Shown piece by piece: positions 10,401 through 21,572 of a DNA stretch of 64,000 nt (positions within the stretch are counted from its first letter, which is position 1; every line of letters begins with the position of its first letter). This DNA is from Psoroptes ovis (lineage: Eukaryota; Arthropoda; Arachnida; Sarcoptiformes; Psoroptidae). The position numbers and the translations under genes are program-made. The stretch covers positions 186,001-250,000 of the forward strand of contig PQWQ01000031.1 of the NCBI GenBank assembly GCA_002943765.1, written 5' to 3'. The notes beneath the pieces are model-generated. The model searched no databases and had not been told where the DNA came from. It saw nothing but the letters and a program-made list of their open reading frames with translations.

Positions 10401-10486
10401 TTATGAACAACACTAACCTGTGATGGTTGAATGAAATCATTCAAATCAGTCAATTTTAATGCCGAACTAAATCCAATGTTACTCAT
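7475..10486 (-). CDS. CIAO3: cytosolic iron-sulfur assembly component 3 (NARFL/IOP1/Nar1)
   Basis: Three exons on the minus strand: 10486-10418, 9041-8751 and 8692-7475 (TAG), giving 525 aa. Intron 1 (1376 bp) encloses the whole TTC4 gene; intron 2 is 58 bp. CIAO3 is an iron-only-hydrogenase-like protein that links early Fe-S cluster synthesis to the CIA targeting complex in the cytosol. N-terminal cluster ligands are visible as C25 (ACIKP) and C88, C91, C94 (CLACSGC). C-terminal cluster ligands are C204 (STCPGF), C265 (MPCYDKK), C435 and C439 (CPKGC). Exon 1 encodes MSNIGFSSALKLTDLNDFI plus QPSQ, the conserved N-terminus, and splices in phase 0 to ACIKP. The last residue is Trp (NSNW), as in other Nar1/CIAO3 proteins. 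The exon 2 acceptor (CCAAG) has a weak pyrimidine tract but a CTGAC branch-like site just upstream. The protein is somewhat longer than the ~476-aa human form because of an Asn/Lys-rich insert between C25 and C88. Confidence 0.92.
9118..9123 (-). terminator. putative polyadenylation signal of TTC4 (AATAAA)
   Basis: Minus-strand AATAAA 28 bases past the TTC4 stop codon and 76 bases before the CIAO3 exon 2 acceptor. It would end the TTC4 transcript inside CIAO3 intron 1. Confidence 0.55.
9152..10342 (-). CDS. TTC4: tetratricopeptide repeat protein 4 (TTC4/Cns1) Hsp90 co-chaperone
   Basis: Intronless ORF of 396 aa, ATG at 10342 and TAA at 9152-9154. TTC4/Cns1 proteins bind the EEVD tails of Hsp90 and Hsp70 through a TPR domain and act as co-chaperones in cytosol and nucleus. 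An acidic N-terminus is followed by TPR helices from about residue 88 (REDGNENFRLKKYRWAVDSY, then LYNNRASAHFYLENYRSSL, then NFKAKLRWVQCCCRLQRYE), with Lys, Asn and Arg in carboxylate-clamp positions. A charged linker helix (QRRNERKMAKDEQKRSEEQA) leads to the C-terminal wheel domain typical of this family (WPVIFIYPEYGQTDFVEKF). Length agrees with animal TTC4 (~390 aa). The gene sits wholly within CIAO3 intron 1 on the same strand, with 75 bp between the CIAO3 donor and its ATG, so it probably shares the CIAO3 promoter region. Confidence 0.93.
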   Translation of the reverse strand: MENDQNLHLQPSKPDEDDDDFDFYYDYAKASQMDRSECWTEANWQQEMEKHPLFATKITPEESGQSELIEAFSQLKYDPEFNSIEELMNSYREDGNENFRLKKYRWAVDSYSEGIRLAHEHLKNNRVENMEQINKSLSILYNNRASAHFYLENYRSSLQDATRAMCLNRENFKAKLRWVQCCCRLQRYEHCIKFCREELKSTENVDQKYREQIKEYLEQSEKNLKIQRRNERKMAKDEQKRSEEQAQIIRMVNECGIRFYGSLFETDHSAVRPECFVHFVNDELIWPVIFIYPEYGQTDFVEKFSENNTFKQILEIMFDDDQNRPEWDQDCKYRSDVIRCYYRPYHQYIVDGEVKISPEQDPNELIEFDRNLSLGTVLQFNDYIIQNAVPIFFLKV

Positions 10487-10934
10487 TGCTGTTGCTGCTG
10501 CTGCTGTTGTTATTGCTATCTAAGGCAATGTGCATGTGTTGTTTTTCAAAAACACATGAAGAGTTTTTTTTTAAGGACTACAACCTCATCATTTACCAAA
10601 ACTGATCAATAGACTGCGCTAAAATCATTGAAAATTGATATAGTTTCATTTATAAAATTATGACTTTTCAAAAATTCAAAATTCAAGAGTTGAGTTCCAT
10701 TTGAATGATATGATTAGCTTTGATGGATTTAATTTTGATGATCCACCACCACCACCATCACATCATCATCGCAATCGATCCATCAAAATTGACCGTGTAG
10801 AGTTTCTATTTTTTTTAGTCGAGATTTACTTGGCCTAAATATTTATGTGTTCATTATACAAAGACTAAGGTAAAATATTTAAAAGACTATACTTTAGTTC
10901 AAGCTCCTACTACTTATTTTCAAACAAAATAATA

Positions 10935-11017
10935 TTAGATTGTCCGTTTAGATTTGTCCGATTTTCATCAGGCAATTCTAATGTGATTAAGCCGAATGAA
11001 CTTTTAGGACAGTCTAA
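10935..11017 (+). mobile_element. mariner-type MITE, subfamily A, diverged
   Basis: TTAGATTGTCCGTTTAGATT at the left end and CTTTTAGGACAGTCTAA at the right end, with the core AATTCTAATGTGATTAAGCC. It has more mismatches than most copies, so it is probably older. Confidence 0.8.
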
Positions 11018-11229
11018 TAGATAAATTTCATCATATCAACGAAACTATTAATTCTTTGATTGGTCATCATCTTATTTATTTGAATAATGATGAAGAAAGT
11101 AGATTTATTGTTTGTTTATACGTTGTAATAAACGAAAAAAATTCAAGTTTATTTCGTTCATTTTATTCGTATTTATTGACAAATCAATGAAGATGTACGT
11201 TTGTTGCTGCTGCTGCTGTTATTGTAGTA

Positions 11230-11313
11230 TTAGATTGTCCGAAAAGTTGTTACTGATTTTCATGCTAGCAACTCTATCGGATTAAGCCGTATAAACTTTT
11301 CGGACAGCCCTAA
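11230..11313 (+). mobile_element. mariner-type MITE, subfamily A
   Basis: TTAGATTGTCCGAAAAGTTG to AACTTTTCGGACAGCCCTAA, with the core CAACTCTATCGGATTAAGCC and TA flanks. Confidence 0.85.
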
Positions 11314-11666
11314 TATTTTGCTATTTTGTATATTGTCACACATATTATTGTTGTTGTTGTTGTTGCATTTGATCATTGTCGTCGTTGTTCATTCATTCAT
11401 TCATCCTTACACCAAACAAACCATCACAGTGAATCCAATGGAATGAATGAATAGAAAGTGAAACTTAGCAGAGATCAACCAATAACAATAAAACAATCCA
11501 ACAAGGAAAACAACAAAAATTTCAAAAAAAAACTTGAAGACCTTGGACCAAACAAGCGTAATCATTGAATTGAATATGAAAGAGAAGCTAAAATTTTTAT
11601 TTTTCTTAAAAAATTCACTAAATTGAAAGAGCCAACCTTGCCGCGTTGAGATTTAAAAATTGTAGC

Positions 11667-11750
11667 AGGTTGTCCGTATAGTTTTGGCCGATTTTCATCA
11701 AGCAACTCTATTGTGATTAAACCGAATGAATTTTTCGGACAACGACCTAA
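11667..11750 (+). mobile_element. mariner-type MITE, subfamily A
   Basis: AGGTTGTCCGTATAGTTTTG to TTTTTCGGACAACGACCTAA, with the core CAACTCTATTGTGATTAAAC. Confidence 0.85.
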
Positions 11751-12275
11751 TAATATTTGAAGAAATTAGTAAATAGCAAAAACTCGTGCTGTACGTCACT
11801 AAGAAAAATTTTTGAAAAATATTTTTTTTGTGCACTTCTAGTCTAGCACCCGAGAAGAAGTGTGTGGTGGTGTATAACTTGCATTCTTTGATTCATTCAT
11901 TTTGTTTCCTCACTAAATCAGATGCGAAATAGGCCTAGGCCATGGAAAATGTAAAGTGTATACCTTATGAAAATTTTTACAATTTTCATTTCTTCGGCTC
12001 TGGTAATCAAGACTATTGCTAAACACAAGAATAGAGAACATTATTAAGGTAACCACCTGTGCAAAAAAAAAAATAAAGTACAATCTCAGTACAGTATTAT
12101 TTTATTGTAGACAAATAAATATTTCCTCACATACAAGGTACAGGGGTTATGTGTGATGGTTATTGTTGTTGTTGTTGCTTTTTATTTTTGCTGCTAATTA
12201 ATAATTAACAGCAAAAATGGCTAAATTTGATCAGTGATGAATTCATCTCAATCAATATACAATCAAATACAATAT

Positions 12276-12399
12276 TACAAGGGTTTAAAGTTTTAATTCG
12301 TAGTTTTAAAAATGAATTTCGTAATTTTACGAAATGAAATTCCATTCAAAACTACGAAAATCAATTTTAAAACTACGAATAAAAACTTTAAATTCTGTA
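12276..12399. mobile_element. family D palindromic MITE
   Basis: TACAAGGGTTTAAAGTTTTA at the left, complementary to AAAACTTTAAATTCTGTA at the right. The interior carries repeated TCGTAGTTTTA and its complement TAAAACTACGA. Terminal TA is consistent with a Tc1/mariner-type target duplication. Confidence 0.75.
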
Positions 12400-13268
12400 A
12401 TTTTATTCAAAATTATTTCCCATATTTTCTTATCCATATTTTGGCGATTAATTCAATACAAAAAAACCTTAAGAATTCAACAAAAAAACTTTGACCATTT
12501 TATCGACGTAATTTTTTTTTTGACATGAATCCTAACATTTCAGACCCGAGAAAAAGGCGTCAAAGGGTATCACCAGTGATCAACGAGAAATATAAAATCG
12601 TAACGTCGCTGCTGGATAATGATTACAATTAATTCATTTATTGAATTAATCGAATCATCTCATTATTTATTTAATATTGTTTTCACACAATACTTTCAAT
12701 CAAACAAACAACACAACACATTGACTCTATGTGTATACTCAAATATACATTGTAAATCTTGCCAATTCGAGGTTTTCATCTTTGAAATATTTTCTGTTTG
12801 TCGTTAGTTCACCACCACACATTCTCTGGTTTGGCCTTTATTTTCTTAACCAAAAAAAAAAAAAAAAATATTTTGTTTTAATTTGTGTGTTGTTTCGATA
12901 AATGGATGGATCGCATAGTCGTCGTTATTTGTGTAAATTTTTATGTCGTTAGTTTTAGTGTCATATAGCTTCTGTGATATTTGAATGTCTATCAATATCT
13001 ATCCACCATATATGTGTCTGTCCATCCGTCCAGCAACATATCCATCCATCTATCCATATACCGATACTACCACCAACCAAATATCATTCAATTCAATTCA
13101 ACAATAACAAAATCAACTAATCATCTATCAATTTTCTGTATGAATTAGAGAGATTTACCACACATTATTAACAGCAAACAAATGCACACACACAGAACAC
13201 CATTTCATCGCGTTCATTTTATTCATGTTTAAAGCTGAAGAAATTTCTCTCTTGATTGAAAATATATA

Positions 13269-13348
13269 CTAAGTTGTGCGAAAAGTTTTAACCGATTTTC
13301 ATCGAGCAACTCTATTCGATTAAGCCGGAAGAACTTTTCGGACAACCT
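13269..13348 (+). mobile_element. mariner-type MITE, subfamily A
   Basis: CTAAGTTGTGCGAAAAGTTT to GAACTTTTCGGACAACCT, with the core CAACTCTATTCGATTAAGCC. Confidence 0.85.
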
Positions 13349-13540
13349 TGTTTTTGATTTTTTAAAAAAATATATTTAAAGTGCATCAAATACGCACGCA
13401 CGCACACACGCATGAACCTAGGGATATAATAGTAGTGGTCGGTGTATCGTTTTTGTAAGGTTAACAAACAAACACACATAAATTGCAATTGTATCTGTTG
13501 TATATTTGTGCTGTGCTATAATTCTCTCGCCGATTTTTTT

Positions 13541-13624
13541 TAGGTAGTTGTCCGAAAAGTTTATTCGGATTAATCGAATAGAGTTGCATGATTAAAATCG
13601 TACAAAACTTTTCGGACAATCTAA
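13541..13624 (-). mobile_element. mariner-type MITE, subfamily A, inverted
   Basis: TAGGTAGTTGTCCGAAAAG to ACTTTTCGGACAATCTAA. The core reads ATCGAATAGAGTTGC, the complement of the A core. Confidence 0.85.
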
Positions 13625-14328
13625 TATATTTTATTTCTGAAACTGAAAATATTTTTGCTCATTTTATTTTTTGATCGAAACAAATATTAAAATATATCTT
13701 TGAAAGCTGCTGCTGTTGGTGTTTGTTGTTTTACCACTCTTTCCTTTTATTATTTAGTTCACTCAAGATGATGATGATCATCATCAATCAATGAGAATTG
13801 ATAGCGAGAGGCAGGCAGGCAGCAGAAAAGCAGCTTGAAGCCAAAACAAATGATTCTCCTTGTGTGTCGTTCATTGAATACATGGAATCAAAATGATTGA
13901 ATACAATTCAACATTTTGATTGATTAAATGATGAAGAAGATTTGATTCAAATCAATTGATTCATCATTAATTATTTGGTGTTTTAATGGTGCTTAAATAT
14001 GTCTCACCAAGAATAACGGGTTAAAGAATTGAAGAATTTTTATGAATATTCACAGCCATCAACCATTGACCATCGACCCTAAAAGTGTATTGAATTTTTG
14101 TGAAATTTCAAAATTTTGAAATTTTAAAATTTCAAAATTCTTTGAAGATGTTCATGAATGAAATTAAGATGTTTGAATGATTCATGACCTCTCATTGAAT
14201 AGCAATATTTGTTGTGTGTATACAAAATAATGATATCACCAACAACAATCATCATTGATTACAACAATTTTTGACAACCTTGTTGTTTTGTGTTTTTGTT
14301 TTTTGTTTTGCTGATCCACAAAAAAATA

Positions 14329-14416
14329 TTAGACTGTTGTCCGAAAAATTCATTCGGCTTAATCTCGAATAAAGAGTTGCCTGATGATAATCAGCCAAAA
14401 CTTTTCGGACAATCTA
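14329..14416 (-). mobile_element. mariner-type MITE, subfamily A, inverted
   Basis: TTAGACTGTTGTCCGAAAAA to ACTTTTCGGACAATCTAA. The core AAAGAGTTGCCTGATG carries a short insertion. Confidence 0.85.
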
Positions 14417-15263
14417 AATATATATTTTTCATTTTGCAAAAATCATGACAGATTCAAGTTGAAAGTAAGCTGAATAATAATAATAAATTTAATTATAAAT
14501 GAATGAATTATACCAAAACAAAACGAAACAATCGATCGATTGTTCTTAAAGCTTTAAGTTAATTGAAAATTCTCGTTCAAAGCCAACTAATTATAATTTA
14601 AGTTATTTTTATATTGTTCCAATGTCAAATATTTTCAATCAAAATTGAAAAATATTGATTAATTTGAGAATTCAAAATGGAACAACAACAAACATTCATC
14701 ATATGACAGTTTATATTTTCACCATTTTTGTTTTTGTGTTTTTCAAGAATTGTCAAAATATTCTCAAATTTGATTTTCAATCAAATCATCCATTCAATTT
14801 ATCATCATCAATCGAATAAATGAATCAATTCAATTCAATCAATCATCGAATGTAATGTTATTAAATGAAAATTATGTGAAAAAATATCGAAGAAAATTTT
14901 AAAGAAAATCTTAAGAAAATCATTTTTGAAATCGCGCGCACCATAACATCTCTTCACCAACAACAATCAAAAAAACAAACAACCAAAGCATCTTCTTGAA
15001 ATATCAACGACATTTTATTTTCGTTATTATTGTTTCATTACTTAACCATTTTGGTTTATTTATTTGATTTAATTTTTGGCTGCTTCATTCAATTCAATCA
15101 TTCATTCATCTGGTTCATTATCTTTAGTTGAAAATCTGGTGGTTGTTTTCTTATTATCATCCAGAAAAAAAAGGGAACAAAAAATAAAACAACAACAAGT
15201 CTTGAAAACAACAAACAACAGCAAAAAAATCCATCTATCCACATCTATTTGTGTGTATTTATA

Positions 15264-15349
15264 TTAAGTTGTTGTCCGAAAAGTTCATTCGGCTTAATCG
15301 AATAGAGTTGTACATGAAAATCCGTCAAAACTTTTCAAACAACCTTTAA
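15264..15349 (-). mobile_element. mariner-type MITE, subfamily A, inverted
   Basis: TTAAGTTGTTGTCCGAAAAG to ACTTTTCAAACAACCTTTAA, with the core ATCGAATAGAGTTG. Confidence 0.85.
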
Positions 15350-16902
15350 TATTATTCAATTCAATTCATTCATCAATCTTGTTCGGCCGGTCATGTTCAT
15401 TATACTTTAATGTACTGCTGCTGTTGTTGTTGTTGTCACTATTATCATCTTTTCTCTTTGAATTTTCGTTTGTTTTTTTTTTGTTCCTTTTTTTTTGATT
15501 TTGTTTTATTATCCAACCAACCAATAATCATCATCAGCTTGTCGTCATCAGCCAGCCATCGACAACCATCAACAAACAAACAAACACCATTCGAATTTCG
15601 AATTTTTTTTTTCGAGGGTTTCGAATTGTCACAAGTCATTCAGTCAGTTTGATTTGATTTCCTTATACCTCTGTTCATCATCGTTCATTATATCTGTGAG
15701 ACTAAAGAGTTAAAAACCCTCGAAAATTAATCGAAAACTTAGACCAAGAAAATGGTCCACAACGAATGGCTTCCGTAATTTAATGAATACGTAATTTCAA
15801 ATATCCATTAGTTAATATTCACATGTATTTTAAATCCAGGTATTTTTTATTATTTTAATAATTGATTCACATTCGAGTATATTTCAATGTATTTTGATGA
15901 TTGAAATTAATTACAAATTTTTCAATTTATTTCAAAATTTAGATTTAATTCAAATGATTTTCAAAGATATTCGTAGATTCAATGAATTATGAAAACAATT
16001 ATGATTAAATGATTTAAATAAATGAATTAAATTGAATGAATTAATATATATATTGATAATCGGTTGTTTCGTTATTATCATCAAACATCAAAGAGAGAAG
16101 ATATAATCAAATCAAATCAATATTAAAAATATGTTATCAATTTGAATATCGAATGATATATATTATTGATATACAAATATAATAATAAATAATAATGCGT
16201 TGATTATTTATACAACAATATATAATGTTTGCATTATGATTTAATATATTGTTTATTTAATATATGTTGTAATCAAACAAACTAAACATTTATTGACATG
16301 AAAAATATATAAAATATTGCATTGTGCTGCTGATATTAATAAATAATAAACAAGCAACAACATTATGAATCCATATCATCATCATAAGAATCAACAACAA
16401 CATACATCAATATTTATCGATAATCATCACCATACTCATGAATGATAATATAGAGTTTAATATATGAAATAATTAATATTCTCCTAATTAATGACAATCC
16501 GATTCAATTGTTGATTGATAGAAGATTCGATTCGTGATTATTGTTCTCCAGAATTTTAAGAATTAATTTTTATTCACACCGATTTACTTCGTTCGATTTA
16601 ATTGATGATTCAAATTCCAAACACACAGATAATTATTACTGTTAATCATCATCGATTGAATACATGAATTATTTGGGTTATCCTAGATCTCATTTGAATA
16701 TGTGTGTATGTGTTCGTCGTTATCATCATCTGTCAATATTATCAATATAAACAGCAGCAGCTTTTAATTTAAATCAATAATCCTAAAAATATTGAGACTT
16801 TGATTTTTGACAATTATCTGCTTAATTAACACAAGTTTTATTTATTTTACTTATAATCCACTTATTTCGCTTCATAAATTGATTAATTTCAACCATTTTC
16901 AA

Positions 16903-19900
16903 ATGTCTTCAACGGCATCGTTAACAGCTGCTGTTACAGCGGCAGCTGATTGGCCATCATCATCACCAACAAATCATGTACCGCTACCACCATCTTCATC
17001 CTCATCTATTCAATCATCATTATCATCACATCAACATCATTATTCACAGCCTCAAACTAGTCCCCTTGGTTCACAAATTATGTGCGATAATGCGAATGGA
17101 CCTTCAACACCGAATGGTCATCAAATGTATCATCAATCGCAACAACAACAACCATCATCATCATCAACGTCTTCATCACCAGCGATGATGATGACAACAT
17201 CTTCACCACGTACAGCTGCATCTGGTTCTCCTGGTTACAGCAGCAGTCATGTCCAACAACAACAGCAGCAGCCATTTCTTCAGCAATCATCAAATCATCC
17301 ATTAACACCGACGACAAATCATCCATCCACACCATCACCTCATCATCATTTAGTCGATCATGGCTCAGCAAATGGACCAATACAAGGAAATGGTGGTACA
17401 TATTATGATGTTGCTAATCGAATGAAAAATCGTTTCGATTTATATCGTTCACATCATGAACAAGCATTGGCCAAAGAAAAACCATATATCGATCAATATA
17501 ATCAAAAAATAAAGCTAGAAACAGCACGACTTGTGAAAAAACAACAAGCCGCTAGTGAAGTTGCTGCACAAACAACAGGAAGAAAAAAACAAACCGGTGG
17601 AGCATCGGCTGCCTCTGGTGGTGGCCGATCACGTGCTACAAATGCTAGCGGAAATAAGCGATCCAGTAATTGTTTGCTAATCCAAGATTCATCCAGTAGC
17701 CCATCGACGACGAACGCTATGACACCACCGTCAGGTACATCGCCTGCTGCTGCTGGGCACACCACCAAACCCAAAATGCCTAGAATGAGTGCCAAGCAAC
17801 GGAAATTAAAGCAACAACAACAACAACAGCAGCAGCCACCACAGCCACCGCAACAACAAATGTTAAGTAGTGGTGGAATTACCGGTATGATTTGAAAATG
17901 TGTTTATCAGAATTATATTTCATTAATTAAAATTTAATTAATTTAATTCAGGTATGTCATCGCCATATCAGCAACCGCAACAACAATCTCAACAAAATAC
18001 CTCACAACAACAATCATCGAACAATAATAATAATATTTTATCCATGAATGGATCATCATCGCCTTCTGTTTATAAATTTGATCTAAATCATCATTCACCA
18101 CATGCCAATGATATTAAACCACCTCCAATGAATTTTCTCAGTCAAAGTTCTGGTATGAATGATGAACCTTATTTTGAGTATTTGAATATTTTTTCTAAAA
18201 TTTTGTTTGTTTTCCACAGGTATGTCTTCACCATATCATCAACAACAACAGCTACAACATGGTCATCATCATCATTCACATCAATCTCATCAAAATCATC
18301 AGCCCAGTCTGATAAAACAAGAAGAATACGGTAGTTGTTCTGCTAATCCATTCGATCAGCTAGATCCATCATCAATACAAGATTTACTTATGAGTAGTAA
18401 TGATCCGACTTCAATGAATAATAATAACAATCAATTAAATAATCAATATCAATCAAATACGGATGATGATTCGAAAGATTTAATCAATCAAATATTGGAA
18501 ATGGACCCTGATGGTACAGGACCAGCAACGAATATTGCTGCTAATACTAATGGTCAAACGAATGGTCAATTTTCTTTGTTCTCCACTGACAATTCATCGA
18601 TATTTGGTTCATCGGCTGATGATTCCATTCTTTCGAATCGTTTCGGTGATGAAGATTTTATAACCAAAGTTTTAGAAGATCTTAATAATGGTTTCAGCAG
18701 CAACAGCGGTGGCAGTAATAATGAAACTATTCCGCCAGCAACAACAACAAAAAATCATTCATCATATCAGCAGCAATCACTTGACAATAATAATGGATAT
18801 AATTCACATTACAACAATAATAATTCTATCGAATCTGCTGTACAATCACCTGTAATGATGAATGGCCATATGCAGCAATCAATGCAAAATTCATCACAAC
18901 ATCATCATTGTCAACAGCAGCAGCCAATCGATGGTCCTAATGCTTCTTTTCATTCATTTTCAAATCCATCAACGCCTGGATCAACAATCAATTCGATCAA
19001 TATGAATCCAGGTTCTGTTGCATCATGTGGCTCATCTGGTGCATCATCACCTATCAATTCTCATCATTATCATCAACAATCGAATGGTCCTCAACAGCAG
19101 CAGCAGCAGTTGCCTAATTTTCATCAATTACGACAACAAACGCCTACTGTTCAATCGAATAGTACGTTGCCATCATTCCATACAATCGGTACTATGAAAC
19201 AGCAAACACCAGCGAACTCGATGGTACAAAATAATATTGGTAATAATAATAGTGGCAATACTAATCATCAATCACCTCGATTGAATTCTCAACAACCGCA
19301 GCAGCAAGTGCCTCAACAGCAACAATCAAATAATGTTATTAGCAATAATTATGCTCAATCACAACAAATGGCCACCGCCAATAATATGCAGCCATCATCA
19401 ATGACCCCTACACCACCGCTTGGATCACAATCACCTCTCAATAGTCATGTTATGATAAAATCGCCATATGGTGGATCTTCTGGAGGTCGACCAAATTCGA
19501 CAGGACCACCAGGACCTTCAGTTGCAGCAGGTCAAAATAATGGTCAAGCTTCCAATCTACTATTACAGCCTGCTGCTGTATCCAGTCCAGATTCTAATAA
19601 TAACAAAATGATAGGAACATCTCCTAGATCTGCAATCTGTCAGCGCGCGACACCATCACCTGGTGTTCCGATTTCATCGCCACTTCATCATCCTCATGGT
19701 AATGTTCAGCCTTCAATGCCATGTCCACCATCTTCGACATCACCCACTTCGAACGGTTCGTCTGGACCAAATGCTTCAGTAGCTCTAAAACAAATGGCAC
19801 AAGCGCAACAAAATAAATCTTGGAATCAAGTTCAATCGCACTCATCACAAGCCAATAATTTCTATCATAATTCTGGCCAACAACAACAACAGCAACAGCC

Positions 19901-20645
19901 ACAACAGATAATTAGACATCCTGGACAGCAAATAGGATCACAGCGTATGATGCAATCAAATTATATGCCACAGCAACAAATTTTATCTGCTCAATTGCAA
20001 CAACAAAACATGAACAACAACAATTCAAATCAATATGTAGCGAGGCCTAGAGGTTCGATGATTAATCAATCATCGTCCAACTATCAGCAGCAGCAGCAAC
20101 AACCACCACCACCGAATCAGTTAAGACCATCAGCCAACTTTTATCAGCAACAACAATCTACGGCACCATCAAATAACAACTGTCAGCCACAGCTGATTCG
20201 TAATCAAAATATTCGAGCTCAAAGAATGATGATGCAACAGCAAAGACTCCAGCAGCAGCAGCAACAACAACCACAACAACGATTTCAAAGTGGACCTATG
20301 AGACCAAGCACATTTAATGCTCAACAACAACAGCAACAACAAATAACCGCATACAATAGCACAATGACTAATGATAATTCCGGTACAACATCAATGATGT
20401 CAATGCATCAACAGCAACAACAGTATACAAGTGGTGGTGGTTGGCCACAACAGCATCAAACAAATAATGCCCAATCAATGATGGGGCCTAGTCAACAACA
20501 ACAATCGCAACATTATTCACCAATGTTCAATCCTCAACAACAACAAACCAGTTATAATAATTGTACCAATGCTACTAATAATAATCCTGGTCCAGGTCCT
20601 GGAGGAGGTGGTGGTGGTGTTGGTGTTGGCGGAGGTTATTTTTGA
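16903..20645 (+). CDS. mam: Mastermind-like Notch transcriptional coactivator
   Basis: Three exons: 16903-17884, 17952-18152 and 18220-20645 (TGA), with two 67-bp introns, both phase 1. The product is about 1202 aa. Near residues 164-215 is a single long basic-amphipathic helix (RMKNRFDLYRSHHEQ ... YNQKIKLETARLVKKQQAA) resembling the MamL N-terminal helix, whose R-x-R-x3-L-x-R-x-HH pattern docks on the CSL-Notch ankyrin groove. Lys/Arg-rich nuclear-signal-like segments follow. The rest is Gln/Asn/Ser/Pro-rich with three short acidic-hydrophobic motifs in early exon 3 (FDQLDPSSIQDLLMS, DLINQILEMDPDG, EDFITKVLEDLNNGF) that look like transactivation or p300-binding segments. The call rests on one helix plus composition, so another Gln-rich coactivator is possible. 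Exons 2 and 3 both begin with the same GMSSPY-x-Q peptide. The ATG at 16903 is the first in frame; upstream codons are unlikely to be translated. Confidence 0.65.
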
Positions 20646-21572
20646 TTCACAAAAAAAACTTAGTCAAATTTCAAGCCTGACTGCCTTCCACAAAGAATTC
20701 AAATTTTAATTTGATTTCATTCAATGAATTTAATTTTGTCCAAATTCAATCTATAATCTCCGAACTTGGAACCAAACGATTTTCAAATGGATTATCTACT
20801 ATGTATTTCTATTGTATCATCATGATAATTGAGATTATCATGATTAAGAGTTTAATATAAAATTTCATATATTTTTCACTTTGACTATTAATTGTCAATG
20901 GTGAAAAAGCTGTATACACTAAAACAAATTGTTTTTTTTTTTTTTTTTTTGACCAAAACAAAATTTTTCTTTTCATCAAATTTTTTTTCAAACTTGTATT
21001 TTATTTATTTTATTAATAATTATCATTTATTAATTCATTTATATTCATTCAAGTTCACATTTCTCATTAATCAATCATCCAATTCATTCATTCATTTTTA
21101 TTGTTTTTATTTTTGATTATTTTTCTCGTTTGATTTTTATTTTCAATTCTATTTTGAAATATTTAATATTATATTGTACATAATTCATTTTTTTTTTTAA
21201 ATTGTATTCACAATCATTGCATTTACACACATGTATTGTTTATCGTATGTATTTATATTATCACCTATTTAATATTATTATCATTATTATTTAATGATGA
21301 ATGGTAATAATCAAAAAATAAAATATTAATAAAATGATACTTTGATCAATTTTTGACCAGAAAATTCATTTATTTCAAGTTCGATTGAAAGTTTTTCAAA
21401 CATTTCAACAATTAATAAGTCAGTTGATTCGTGTTTCACCAGATATCAGCACTATTTAATTGATCATATGTTCAATCGTGTTTTGGCTTTGAATTTATAA
21501 GAAATTAAAATTTTTCAAAATTAATTTTCATCAATAATCCTTTATTATACCAGTCATTTCATTTCAGTCAAA
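20646..21572. other. 3' UTR of the Mastermind-like gene and intergenic spacer
   Basis: AT-rich, with a 19-T tract at 20932-20950 and no gene. It contains tandem AATAAA hexamers near 21317-21333, then about 240 bp to the mRpS33 ATG. Confidence 0.6.
21317..21333 (+). terminator. putative polyadenylation signals (two AATAAA)
   Basis: AATAAA at 21317-21322 and 21328-21333, about 670 bp past the Mastermind-like stop. In AT-rich DNA this hexamer is common, so the assignment is positional only. Confidence 0.4.

Larger units (their letters stand above)
10487..16902. other. intergenic between divergent CIAO3/TTC4 and Mastermind-like genes
   Basis: 6.4 kb with no credible coding exon. It presumably holds promoters for both directions and 5' UTR exons of the Mastermind-like gene. 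It contains seven MITE copies (10935 to 15349), one family D element (12276), CTG runs (10491-10506, 11205-11220), a poly-A tract (12850-12868) and a very AT-rich zone at about 15.8-16.5 kb. ORFs at 15076 and 15410 are low-complexity shadows. Confidence 0.65.

Noticed and set aside
15410..15652. 80-codon Cys/Phe-rich ORF, with an antisense partner at 15445-15639
   Set aside because: It is the translation of CTG/GTT and poly-T low-complexity sequence, with no domain and no plausible splice context.
16976..19902. Antisense and alternate-frame ORFs over the Mastermind-like exons
   Set aside because: They are His/Met/Val-rich shadows caused by CAT/CAA/CAG repeats on the coding strand.
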